From the NCBI GenBank assembly GCA_902771635.1, contig CACXXW010000004.1, positions 1 through 47,583 on the forward strand: 47,583 bases of DNA, written 5' to 3'. Below are positions 33,691 through 41,087 of this stretch, piece after piece. Made by a program: the position numbers and the translations under genes. The notes beneath the pieces are model-generated. The model saw nothing but the letters and a program-made list of their open reading frames with translations. It did no database searches and was not told the origin of the DNA. Source of the DNA: an uncultured Bacteroidia bacterium. Lineage in GTDB: Bacteria; Bacteroidota; Bacteroidia; Bacteroidales; F082. Numbering within the stretch: the first letter of the stretch is position 1; every line of letters begins with the position of its first letter.

Positions 33691-35220
33691 ATGAAAAAAC
33701 TATTCTTGACCCTAACGGCCATCTTGGCTTTTGTGGCCACAACGAATGGACAATTGATTCCCGAAGGCGAATATGTCATCAGATTCGCTCAAGGTCCCGA
33801 CTACGTGCTGACCTTGAAGGACAGCAAGGCAAGTGATGCCAACCGTGTTCACCTTTGGAAGTGGAGAAACGACAATTCACAAAAATGGAAGGTAACGCAC
33901 AACAACGGAAAAATAGTCATCCGCAGCATGGTCAACAACAACTATGTGCTAGATGTAAAGGGATCCAACTTCAGCAACGGTGCCGAAGTCTACATCCACA
34001 ACTATCATGGCCACAACAACCAACTTTGGATTTCTGAACGCATGAGCGATGGTTCATATATTCTGAAGACGGTGGGGAACCCAAACTATTGTATTGACCT
34101 GAAAAATGGTATTGCCAAAAACGACAACAATATTGAGCTTTGGCAAGTGCATCAACAATTCCAAGAAAAATGGATATTTGAGAAGACCTCCAAAATGCCA
34201 AAACCAGTTCAAGCCACAACTGTCGACATTGCTGACGGTGAATATGTAATCAAGTTCGCCAAGAATCCTGATTACGTGTTGACACTGAAGGATGGCAAGG
34301 CCAGCAATACCAATCCTGTCCATCTTTGGAAGTGGAAAAACGACAATTCCCAAAAATGGAAGGTGACCCACACGAACGGCAAAATGGTCTTCCGTAGCAT
34401 GGTGAACAACAATTATGTGTTGGATGTAAAAGGCTTAGCCTACGCTGATGATACGCAAGTCCAACTCTATGAGTATCGAAGTGCCACCAACCAACTTTGG
34501 ATTCCTGAGCAACTGAGCAATGGTTCATACGTGTTGATGACAGCAGGTAACTCGGACTACTGCCTCGACCTGAATGATGGCATTACAAAGAACAATAACG
34601 TGATTCAAATTTGGAGAGCGCACAAAGGATACCAGCAACAATGGCTCATCGAGAAAGCGCCCACACAAACCAACTCAAACGGCATTGCCGGTGTTTACGA
34701 CACCGATTTCAACGAGATGACCTTGCAAGTCAACGGCAATAAGGTGACTGGCACTTACAATTGGCACGACGGCCGCATTGAGGGAACACTCTCAGGACAC
34801 ACGCTCACTGGATTGTGGACTCAATCAAACGGCAAGGGGCGGCTTGTGATGGAATTCAACTCCGACTTCTCAGCCTTTACCGGCAAGTGGGATTACAACG
34901 AAGCCGAGCCATCAAAGAAATGGAGCGGAACGAAAAAGACAAGTATCGCGCCCATAGCGAACGTTGCGGGAGTTTACGACACCGATTTCAACGAAATGAC
35001 CTTGAAAGTCAACGGCAATAAGGTAACTGGCACATACGATTGGAAAGATGGCCGTATCGAAGGAACACTCTCAGGACACACGCTCACTGGACGGTGGACA
35101 CAATCAAACGGCAAGGGGCGGCTTGTAATGGAATTCAACTCCGACTTCTCGGCCTTTACCGGCAAGTGGGACTACAACGATGCCGAACCATCAAGGAAAT
35201 GGAGCGGAACGAAAAAATAA
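33691..35220 (+). CDS. Secreted protein with two ricin-type beta-trefoils and a duplicated C-terminal module
   Basis: This 509-residue protein has a signal peptide (MKKLFLTLTAILAFVATTNG). Two homologous beta-trefoil (RICIN-like) domains follow at about 23-165 and 180-325, each with Q-x-W-type motifs (NSQKWKV, NNQLWIS or TNQLWIP, QEKWIF or QQQWLIE) typical of sugar-binding trefoils. The C-terminus carries two copies of a 93-residue module (AGVYDTDFNEMTL...VNGNKVTGTY...RIEGTLSGHTLTG.WTQSNGKGRLVMEFNSDFSAFTGKWDYN.AEPS.KWSGTKK) that are almost identical at the DNA level (starts 34690 and 34969, 279 bp apart). No T9SS domain or lipobox was found. A carbohydrate-binding exported protein is likely. 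Confidence 0.88.
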   Translation: MKKLFLTLTAILAFVATTNGQLIPEGEYVIRFAQGPDYVLTLKDSKASDANRVHLWKWRNDNSQKWKVTHNNGKIVIRSMVNNNYVLDVKGSNFSNGAEVYIHNYHGHNNQLWISERMSDGSYILKTVGNPNYCIDLKNGIAKNDNNIELWQVHQQFQEKWIFEKTSKMPKPVQATTVDIADGEYVIKFAKNPDYVLTLKDGKASNTNPVHLWKWKNDNSQKWKVTHTNGKMVFRSMVNNNYVLDVKGLAYADDTQVQLYEYRSATNQLWIPEQLSNGSYVLMTAGNSDYCLDLNDGITKNNNVIQIWRAHKGYQQQWLIEKAPTQTNSNGIAGVYDTDFNEMTLQVNGNKVTGTYNWHDGRIEGTLSGHTLTGLWTQSNGKGRLVMEFNSDFSAFTGKWDYNEAEPSKKWSGTKKTSIAPIANVAGVYDTDFNEMTLKVNGNKVTGTYDWKDGRIEGTLSGHTLTGRWTQSNGKGRLVMEFNSDFSAFTGKWDYNDAEPSRKWSGTKK

Positions 35221-35259
35221 ATGTGTTTTTGCCGTGTAAGCTATGCAAAAATAAAACAT

Positions 35260-35299
35260 CACGAATTCCGTGACGGAGTCCTCCGCTGCGGAATTCGTG
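35260..35299. terminator. Hairpin between the beta-trefoil gene and the corrinoid operon
   Basis: The perfect 11-bp arms CACGAATTCCG (35260-35270) and CGGAATTCGTG (35289-35299) enclose an inner GGAG/CTCC pair. It lies between convergent stops at 35220 and 35302 and could serve both. Confidence 0.6.
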
Positions 35300-35301
35300 T
35301 C

Positions 35302-36552
35302 TTATTCCTCAACAAAATGATAGTATTTTGGCTGGTAGTCAGCCCATTCGTCCGTTAGCAATTCTGGGTGGAAGAAATGGATGAAGTCGGCTAAGAGCAA
35401 ATCGGGCTCGCACTGCGACTGCTCGAAATAGCCAGTAGAGAGGATGTCACAAACGATGATTTGATGGTTTTTGTAGGCATCGAAAAGCGGATAGACGGGA
35501 CTCTCCTTAGCCAAAGCTTCGTAGGTCATCGGGAAAGGATTGGAGTTGATGACGCGCCAATAATCTGCATGTTGTGCCTTCGCCAAAATGCTCTCTGCAT
35601 CCATGGGAACGCTGGCCGTCGAAGGGTTGTCCTTCCAAATATAGTCGGCACCAGCATCGGCGAAGAGCCTGGCAATATAGCTGCGCCCGCCAGCCACATA
35701 CCATTGTCCGTTGAAGGCCAGGTCGGAGAACACCGTGGGACGGTGTTCCACATCAGCACAAAGCGTGGAAAGGGCATTATAGCGTCGCTCAATGTCATCG
35801 AACCAAGCATCGGCCATGTCCTCGCAGCCTGCCAGAATGCCTATGACACGAATCCATTCGGCACGGCCCAAAGGCGTGTTTTCCATGTAATCGGCAAAAG
35901 GAAACAGCACTGCTCCCGTGACATTCAAGCCGCCTTGGTTGCCATCGAAATAGGGCGAATAGAGCAAAGCATCCGGTTGCAGTTGAATCATCCTTTCAAT
36001 ATCGGCAGAGGCTTCTGTACCAATGTCGTAGACCTTTTGCTGCGCCAACAGCGAGCGCATGGTGCTGTCGGTCACGAAACGGCCTTCAAGGATGCCTTTC
36101 ACACGGTCGATTTCACCCAAACGCAGGAAAACAGACCATTGCGTGGCAGAGAACGAAATCACCGTCTTCACCGGCACATGCAACACTCCTGCCACATCCC
36201 TGTCAACCGCGGCTGTCGTGTCCTTGACCAAGGCAAACTTGCCCAACGACAAGGTGGTATCCCAAGGGCAAATCACCTCCAACAAGTAGCCGTAATCCTT
36301 TTGGCAAACCGTGACATTGCGGGCATAGCGCATAAGGTTATCCACCTCGACCTTTTCTTCCTTGACTTGAGTGTTGAACCTACAAGCCGATACTGAAAAC
36401 AGCAACACAATAAAGAGCATCGCTCCAATTATGTGTCGCTTTGCGTCATTGCGAGCGAAGCGCGGCAATCCAGATATGGTGTTTCCTTCCTGGATTGCTT
36501 CGTTCCTCGCAATGACGGAATCCGTCAGTATTGTACGATTATTGTTTTCCAT
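35302..36552 (-). CDS. BtuF-like ABC transporter substrate-binding lipoprotein (corrinoid or siderophore)
   Basis: The mature part is a class III (helical backbone) binding protein: LMRYARNVTVCQKDYGYLLEVICPWD, VPVKTVISFSATQWSVFLRLGEIDRVKGI, IQLQPDALLYSPYFDGN, YVAGGRSYIARLFADAGADYIWKDN and PEILAKAQHADYW-like blocks. These proteins bind vitamin B12, heme or Fe-siderophores for an ABC importer. The last-gene position in a cobalamin-riboswitch operon favours corrinoid. The lipobox is FSVSAC. Starting at the ATG at 36552, which overlaps the CWC gene, gives 416 residues but reads through a dispersed repeat. A downstream ATG at 36420 gives 372 residues with a signal lacking a basic N-region. Which start is used is unresolved. 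No BtuC/BtuD genes follow. Confidence 0.85.
   Translation of the reverse strand: MENNNRTILTDSVIARNEAIQEGNTISGLPRFARNDAKRHIIGAMLFIVLLFSVSACRFNTQVKEEKVEVDNLMRYARNVTVCQKDYGYLLEVICPWDTTLSLGKFALVKDTTAAVDRDVAGVLHVPVKTVISFSATQWSVFLRLGEIDRVKGILEGRFVTDSTMRSLLAQQKVYDIGTEASADIERMIQLQPDALLYSPYFDGNQGGLNVTGAVLFPFADYMENTPLGRAEWIRVIGILAGCEDMADAWFDDIERRYNALSTLCADVEHRPTVFSDLAFNGQWYVAGGRSYIARLFADAGADYIWKDNPSTASVPMDAESILAKAQHADYWRVINSNPFPMTYEALAKESPVYPLFDAYKNHQIIVCDILSTGYFEQSQCEPDLLLADFIHFFHPELLTDEWADYQPKYYHFVEE
36436..36520. repeat. Dispersed palindromic repeat, family A, copy 3, inside a coding frame
   Basis: GTCATTGCGAGCGAAGCGCG and its near-complement (CTTCGTTCCTCGCAATGACG) enclose CAATCCAG..CTGGATTG. It sits in frame between the CWC gene overlap and the lipoprotein signal of the BtuF-like gene, encoding VIARNEAIQEG and LPRFARNDAKRH. 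Confidence 0.8.
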
Positions 36553-36706
36553 TGATTTCCTCCAAACAGTCTTTGCACAGGCAATCATTGTAATGTTCCT
36601 TCAGATAGGCTTTTGTGGCTTCGGTGAGCTTCACCTTGACGCACCAACAGTCGATGGAATGCACGCATTCGAAGGTTTTTCCGCAACGGGGACAGGTTTT
36701 TGTCAT
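36539..36706 (-). CDS. Small CWC-type Cys-rich protein (probable metal-binding)
   Basis: The minus strand encodes a 55-residue protein from ATG 36706 to TAA 36539, too short for standard ORF cutoffs. It begins MTKTCPRCGKTFEC, continues with DCWCVKVKL and ends CLCKDCLEEINGKQ. The arrangement CPxCGxxFxC...CWC...CLCxxC is that of the Cys_rich_CWC family, which is expected to bind zinc. Eight of the 55 residues are Cys. Its stop overlaps the ATG at 36552 of the BtuF-like gene. It lies inside the riboswitch-controlled operon, after a 106-bp gap holding two hairpins. Confidence 0.85.
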   Translation of the reverse strand: MTKTCPRCGKTFECVHSIDCWCVKVKLTEATKAYLKEHYNDCLCKDCLEEINGKQ

Positions 36707-36747
36707 TTGTTTAGTTGTTGATTGTTTAATTGTTTAATTGTTAGAAA

Positions 36748-36799
36748 GTTCGGGCGGATTTGAAATCCGCCCGAACCGTGTTGGGGATTTGCAATCCCC
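36748..36799. repeat. Two adjacent hairpins inside the corrinoid operon
   Basis: GTTCGGGCGGATTT / AAATCCGCCCGAAC (36748-36776) is a perfect 14-bp stem around one base. GGGGATT / AATCCCC (36783-36799) is a 7-bp stem with loop TGC. They lie between the BtuG-like gene and the CWC gene, where they could end, attenuate or stabilise the message. Confidence 0.75.
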
Positions 36800-36812
36800 G
36801 AAAGAATATCAA

Positions 36813-37997
36813 TTATTTAAACAACATTGCACTGGGAAATAGTCCAGCCTCGAACGATGATAGCAACACTCCATCGGAGGTATAGCGATACACGATACCA
36901 TTGACCGTCGGATTGGCGATGCAGGAGATATACAAGTCTCCCGAGTTGGGATCGACGGCCATGTTATAGAACGTTTTCCCATCGGCTGGAATACAAAACG
37001 ACTCAGAGAAAGAAAGCGTTTCCACATCAAAACGACGCACTTCGCTATCCGAAGACATGCCATATTCATCCATCTCACTCACAATGATATACATATATCT
37101 TCCTTGCGGGTCAGATTTCATGTTTGAAGCAGAATAGCCCATGTTTTCACCCGTCTGAGGATCGACAAAATCTTCAAAGACGTAGCGGCATTGGGCGGTC
37201 TTGAGTTGCGGGTCGATCTCCCACAACGAAGGCTCTTCGCAAATCGTGGGGTCATCGATGTGTTCCACGTCCCATGCACGACCTTCGCAAAGCACCCACA
37301 CATGGCCGTTCTTGTCGACCGTCATCGTGTTGGGCTCCTTCCCCACTGCGATGTCAGCGACTTTTACGTCATTATTCGCGTCAATCACTTGCACCGTATT
37401 GTAACTCTCATGCGAATTAGCATTAACATAATAATACGACCAGTTGCTGACATACAGCTCATTGCCGACCTGTACCATCTTTTCCGTGGTCTTGCCAGTC
37501 TCGACAAACCCGCAATGGCTCATGTCTTGAGGATTGACAATCCAAAGGCCTGTTCCCATCAAATCACTGACGTAGGCCTTGTTGGGAGCCACAAAGTGCA
37601 TCTCGCGCGGCGAATAGAAATCCAACAACTTAAACGGCTTTGTCATATCAATCCGAATCGTATTGGCATCCACCTTATAAATCAAGTTGCTGTTGTTGAC
37701 GACAATGTAGAGTTTACCTTCTGCCATTGCAAGACTTTGCCCCACATCGCCGATAGGTGCGTTGTTAGCCTTGTAGAACAAAAAGCTTGCCGCTGTGTCA
37801 GCCACAGGGTCATAAAACGAAAGCGACGCGTTGGAAGACATGTAAACGCCTTCGTTGAGAACATACACGCCTTTGAGATTGACCGGATGCGGCTTTATTG
37901 TATCTGAAGGGTCAACGGGAGTCGGTGTCGGGTCGGGCTTGCAGGAGAACAATGCCACCACCAACAGAGCCAACAGAAACAGTTTCGTCTTTTTCAT
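36813..37997 (-). CDS. YncE/BtuG-like beta-propeller lipoprotein
   Basis: This 394-residue lipoprotein has signal peptide MKKTKLFLLALLVVALFSC with Cys19 as the lipid site, then a Pro/Thr-rich tether (KPDPTPTPVDPSD). The rest is a seven-bladed-propeller-type sequence: GVYVLNEGVYMSSNASLSFYDP, MAEGKLYIVVNNSNLIYKVD, ELYVSNWSYY, VIDANNDVKVADIAVGKEPNTMTVDKNGHVWVLCEG, and RYMYIIVSEMD. It belongs to the YncE/DUF5074 kind that includes BtuG, the surface cobalamin-binding partner of BtuB in Bacteroides. Given its place behind a cobalamin riboswitch, a BtuG-type corrinoid-capture role is the best inference. It follows the T9SS gene after 16 bp. Confidence 0.85.
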   Translation of the reverse strand: MKKTKLFLLALLVVALFSCKPDPTPTPVDPSDTIKPHPVNLKGVYVLNEGVYMSSNASLSFYDPVADTAASFLFYKANNAPIGDVGQSLAMAEGKLYIVVNNSNLIYKVDANTIRIDMTKPFKLLDFYSPREMHFVAPNKAYVSDLMGTGLWIVNPQDMSHCGFVETGKTTEKMVQVGNELYVSNWSYYYVNANSHESYNTVQVIDANNDVKVADIAVGKEPNTMTVDKNGHVWVLCEGRAWDVEHIDDPTICEEPSLWEIDPQLKTAQCRYVFEDFVDPQTGENMGYSASNMKSDPQGRYMYIIVSEMDEYGMSSDSEVRRFDVETLSFSESFCIPADGKTFYNMAVDPNSGDLYISCIANPTVNGIVYRYTSDGVLLSSFEAGLFPSAMLFK

Positions 37998-38013
37998 ATC
38001 AGTTTGTGTTTAT

Positions 38014-38994
38014 TCATTGTTTCACAACACGTTTCGTAACAGTTTTTCCGTCAGCGTTGACGCGAACGAAATAAATGCCTTGGTTCAAGGCACCCATGTC
38101 AACGATATCGGATGTGGAAACCAAAACCTGCTGCCCCACAAGATTGTAAATCTCGACGGATTGCAAGTCTTCGGCTTTCACCATCAGTCTGTCTCTCAAG
38201 GGATTGGGGTACACGGCAATGGCTTCTTCCGCATTTTCGGGCACATCGTTATGGGCGATGTCATGAATCACGCCGACGGCATCAAGGTCGAAGCCGCTGG
38301 AAGCGAATGGTGTGGGCCATGGGTCGTTGACGATATGGCCTTCCGAGTCTTTGGTGGCATATTCAGGATCGATGTTGCCTACCACGTCGACAATACGGAC
38401 ATGGGTGACACGATTCTTGTCTAAGAGCTCGTTGTCCTCCACTTCATCCAGATCGAACGGAGTGCCATAGAACGCCCCGTATTTGCTGGCGAAGTTATGG
38501 AGTTGTGCAGGAACAATAGAGCCTGCATTACCCAATTGTTCATCGATCTGGACATAGGTTACAGCTGGAAAACGGAAGAAATTCTCGCCGTCAGAACTGA
38601 CCTCCACAAAGCCAAGCTCAAGTGCCCAAGTATCTGGATTCACAGCATTGGCAAAACCGTTCTCGAACACGGCAAAGTCGGGGCCAGGACCATTATATAT
38701 CGGCGAGGCGAAAGTCAACACGGCGTTGCCTCCGTCGCCAAGGCTGACAATATCATAGGTGCCACCTGGCATGCCCAAGGCGAGCGAATCGGCGCCATAC
38801 GATGCGAGGCCGCTTTCCGGCCTATCAATACGCATCGGGCCGCGCTCTACTGTGCATCCGGTAGCCCACGCTACGAATGCCGAAGAGTCGGCGTGCATGG
38901 CTGTGGTGCCGGGTTGATCTTGCGCAGGCGCAAACTGTGCCCACAGCTCAACCGGCACCATAGCCAATAACAGGATGGAAATCATTTTTATCAT
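38014..38994 (-). CDS. T9SS-exported cell surface protein of the corrinoid operon
   Basis: This 326-residue protein has a signal peptide ending VELWAQ. The body has conserved blocks found in an uncharacterised bacterial cell-surface family: SLGDGGNAVLTFASPIYNGP, GPDFAVFENGF, LELGFVEVSSDGENFFRFP, GTPFDLDEVED, VTHVRIVDVVGNIDPEY and SSGFDLDAVGVIHDI. The beta-rich, Asp/Gly-rich pattern suggests a calcium-stabilised jelly roll. The C-terminal ~75 residues (IAVYPNPLRDRLMVKAEDLQ...VRVNADGKTVTKRVVKQ) form a T9SS type A sorting domain, so it should be exported and attached to the surface. Its ATG overlaps the stop of the preceding gene by four bases. Confidence 0.85.
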   Translation of the reverse strand: MIKMISILLLAMVPVELWAQFAPAQDQPGTTAMHADSSAFVAWATGCTVERGPMRIDRPESGLASYGADSLALGMPGGTYDIVSLGDGGNAVLTFASPIYNGPGPDFAVFENGFANAVNPDTWALELGFVEVSSDGENFFRFPAVTYVQIDEQLGNAGSIVPAQLHNFASKYGAFYGTPFDLDEVEDNELLDKNRVTHVRIVDVVGNIDPEYATKDSEGHIVNDPWPTPFASSGFDLDAVGVIHDIAHNDVPENAEEAIAVYPNPLRDRLMVKAEDLQSVEIYNLVGQQVLVSTSDIVDMGALNQGIYFVRVNADGKTVTKRVVKQ

Positions 38995-40241
38995 TTTACC
39001 ACGAGTTTGGCAGTACGCACGGCGCTGTCATCGCTGACGGTGATGAAGTACATACCTGCATTCAGCATCTCGGTGCTGATGCGGACTTGCTCGCCAGCCT
39101 TTGCTTCGACGCTTTGCTCGTTGACCAGACGGCCTTGGATGTCGTAGACAGAAACAGTGGTCATTCCAGCATTGGTGATAGTCACAAAGGCCTCGCTGAT
39201 GGCAGGATTCGGATAAACAGCCAGAGTGTTGGACTGGTTTTCATTCACGCTCGTGTTGTTGATAGCGGGTTCAATGGGTTGTTCCCAAGCGATGGTGGTC
39301 CAGTCGGCAGACATGACACAGCAAGCAACACCACCAATCTTCACAAAGTCGTTGTTGTGAATCGGTTCCTCAGCCATCATGTTCATACCCATCAAGCCAT
39401 TCACGCTATGCATGGGAACATCATAATCAGGATCACCCCACTGTGCATCCGGGTTGGGGCACATCGTCAGGTCGTATTCATTATCCACATAAGTGATGTT
39501 GGAGGGAGCGTCACCGATGACCGTCAAGCGGCTGTCGGCAGCTGCAATAGCAGTAAGAGCTTGGAAAACAGTGGCATCACCATCGAAACGATAGCCCCAT
39601 GCCAGAGCAGCTTCAGTGTGGCTGCACCAACTGAGGGCAACCACAACTTCGTTTTCGCCTTCGCCAACCCAAAACAGGATCTCGTCAGCTGAAATAGTGG
39701 CGTCAACGACTGCATTCGGGTCGGTGGCAGGAATAATCTCTGTAGTCCAAGAGATGGTGGTCCAGTCATCGGACATAATGCTGCAAGCAACACCACCAAT
39801 CTTCACAAAGTCGTCGTTGTGAATCGGTTCTTCAGCCATCATGTTCTGACCCATCAATCCATTCACGCTATGCATGGGAACATCATAATCGGGATCACCC
39901 CACTGGGCATCCGGGTTGGGGCACATCGTCAGATCGTATTCGTCATCCACATAGGTAATGTTGGTGGGAGCAGAACCGATTACTGTCAAGCGGCTGTCGG
40001 CAGCTGCAATATCAGTAAGAGCTTGGAAAACAGTGGCTTCACCATCGAAACGGTAGCCCCATGCCAAAGCTGTTTCAGTGTGGCTGCACCAGCTGAGGGC
40101 AACCACAACCTCGTTTTCGCCCTCGCCAATCCAGTATTGGATGTCGGCAGGATCGATAGTAGCATCTTGTTGTGCAAACAAATTGGTCGTAAACAGACCG
40201 AAGATTCCCATAAGGAATGCTAAAGTAAAGATTTTACGCAT
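38991..40241 (-). CDS. T9SS-exported protein with two tandem AWGYRFDG domains, first gene of the cobalamin-riboswitch operon
   Basis: This 416-residue protein has a signal peptide ending TTNLFAQ, then two domains of about 140 residues (about 29-167 and 184-322) that are nearly identical (about nine residues in ten by eye). Each contains WIGEGENEVVVALSWCSHTE, LAWGYRFDG, LTMCPNPDAQWGDPDYDVPM, HSVNGLMG and FVKIGGVAC. Related single domains occur in surface proteins of other phyla; no function is established to my knowledge. A T9SS sorting domain ends the protein (LAVYPNPAISEAFVTI...MYFITVSD...LVVK). Conserved Cys, His and Met in each repeat are candidate metal or corrinoid ligands. The next gene overlaps by four bases. 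Expression should fall when cobalamin binds the leader. Confidence 0.88.
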   Translation of the reverse strand: MRKIFTLAFLMGIFGLFTTNLFAQQDATIDPADIQYWIGEGENEVVVALSWCSHTETALAWGYRFDGEATVFQALTDIAAADSRLTVIGSAPTNITYVDDEYDLTMCPNPDAQWGDPDYDVPMHSVNGLMGQNMMAEEPIHNDDFVKIGGVACSIMSDDWTTISWTTEIIPATDPNAVVDATISADEILFWVGEGENEVVVALSWCSHTEAALAWGYRFDGDATVFQALTAIAAADSRLTVIGDAPSNITYVDNEYDLTMCPNPDAQWGDPDYDVPMHSVNGLMGMNMMAEEPIHNNDFVKIGGVACCVMSADWTTIAWEQPIEPAINNTSVNENQSNTLAVYPNPAISEAFVTITNAGMTTVSVYDIQGRLVNEQSVEAKAGEQVRISTEMLNAGMYFITVSDDSAVRTAKLVVK

Positions 40242-40361
40242 AATAATATAATTTTAGGTTTGACATTCAATCCATTACATTAAAATGCTCGCGGAAATGG
40301 AGGGTACACCTTAATTTATATAAGGAAAGCCAGCTCTTGTCCCGAAAGCTTCGTTTCAGCG

Positions 40362-40518
40362 ACAGGCGGCAGGTCTTCTGACTTACTCCTTTTGGCTGAC
40401 CGCCTTCCCGAAAGAACAGGTTTTCAGTGGCATTGTGGCCAGCGTGAAGAGCTTACAGCAGCGGGAACTGTCCGGGATTTGCACCCGATTCCCTATTGAG
40501 CCTCGCGGCACCGCTTAT
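40362..40518 (-). ncRNA. Cobalamin riboswitch
   Basis: Read on the minus strand, the leader carries the cobalamin riboswitch hallmarks in order: GGTGCCGCGAGGC, AATAGGGAATCGGGTG, AAATCCCGGACAGTTCCCGC, CTGTAAGC, and the B12 box GCCACTG followed by a stem and AAGTCAGAAGACCTGCCGCC. It begins just after a TATCTTTG promoter and lies about 120 nt ahead of the first gene at 40241. That intervening stretch should hold the expression platform; I could not assign a terminator or a ribosome-binding-site-masking stem in it. Confidence 0.95.
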
Positions 40519-40524
40519 CGGCGG

Positions 40525-40532
40525 CAAAGATA
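40525..40532 (-). promoter_or_regulatory. -7 promoter element of the riboswitch operon
   Basis: The minus strand reads TATCTTTG directly before the riboswitch, placing transcription start at the 5' edge of the aptamer. It is divergent from the toxin-antitoxin promoter 44 bp away. Confidence 0.65.
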
Positions 40533-40576
40533 CAGTATTTTCAACAAAAAGTATATAAGTTCCGAGAAAAAGTTAT

Positions 40577-40584
40577 TATTTTTG
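40577..40584 (+). promoter_or_regulatory. -7 promoter element of the toxin-antitoxin operon
   Basis: TATTTTTG lies 26 bp before the ATG at 40611. Confidence 0.6.
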
Positions 40585-40610
40585 CACCGAAAACAAAACT
40601 TCAATCACAA

Positions 40611-40814
40611 ATGGCAACGCTTACAATAAAATATGATGGACGTAACCCTATTTTCAAGCAAGTCCTTGATTTGTTTGTTGCTCTTGGAGGTACTATCTCT
40701 GATGAAAAAAGTGAATCGTCAAATTCTATGATGATCGAAAAAATCAGACAGGGACGTGAAGATTTCAAGAATGGCAATTACAAAGTCATCAAAACCGAGG
40801 ATATATGGAAATAG
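40611..40814 (+). CDS. Antitoxin of a YoeB-type toxin-antitoxin pair
   Basis: This 67-residue protein has a short beta-rich N-terminus (MATLTIKYDGRN), a helix (FKQVLDLFVALGG), a polar linker and a C-terminal basic/acidic helix (MIEKIRQGREDFKNGNYKVIKTEDIW). It resembles the small partners (DUF2683-like in some annotations) found before YoeB toxins in Bacteroidota, with the conserved C-terminal toxin-binding segment ending in IW. It overlaps the toxin start by ten bases, the usual order for type II systems. It is expected to neutralise the toxin and to repress the operon. Confidence 0.82.
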   Translation: MATLTIKYDGRNPIFKQVLDLFVALGGTISDEKSESSNSMMIEKIRQGREDFKNGNYKVIKTEDIWK

Positions 40815-41071
40815 CCTATACTCCAAACGCATTAAAGGATCTTGAATGGTGGAAGGCCAATGGTAGCGAAACAGCGAAAAAAAAGATTTCTTCTCTGCTG
40901 CGCGAAATGGAGGTTCATCCCCGGACTGGAACTGGAAAGCCAGAAATACTCACAGGAGACTACACAGGTTGTTGGTCTCGAAGGATTAACAAGAAAGACC
41001 GAATTATTTATGAAATCCATGATGAAATAATTCTGGTATTGGTTCTTTCTATGCGCGGACACTACAATTGA
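40805..41071 (+). CDS. yoeB: YoeB-family ribosome-dependent mRNA interferase toxin
   Basis: This 88-residue RelE/YoeB-fold toxin cleaves mRNA at the ribosomal A site. The residues equivalent to E. coli YoeB catalytic Glu46, Arg65 and His83 are visible as E47 (GKPEIL), R66 (KKDRIIYE) and H86 in the terminal RGHYN. The family block DYTGCWSRRINKKDRIIYEI is intact, so the toxin appears functional. It starts inside the last codons of the antitoxin gene. The stop is only 16 bp before the large T9SS protein gene. Confidence 0.92.
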   Translation: MEIAYTPNALKDLEWWKANGSETAKKKISSLLREMEVHPRTGTGKPEILTGDYTGCWSRRINKKDRIIYEIHDEIILVLVLSMRGHYN

Positions 41072-41087
41072 AAAAAACAGCTACACA

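Noticed and set aside
40435-40629. Plus-strand open frame of 64 codons over the riboswitch
   Set aside because: It is the complement of the conserved cobalamin riboswitch and crosses its promoter; no protein-like features.
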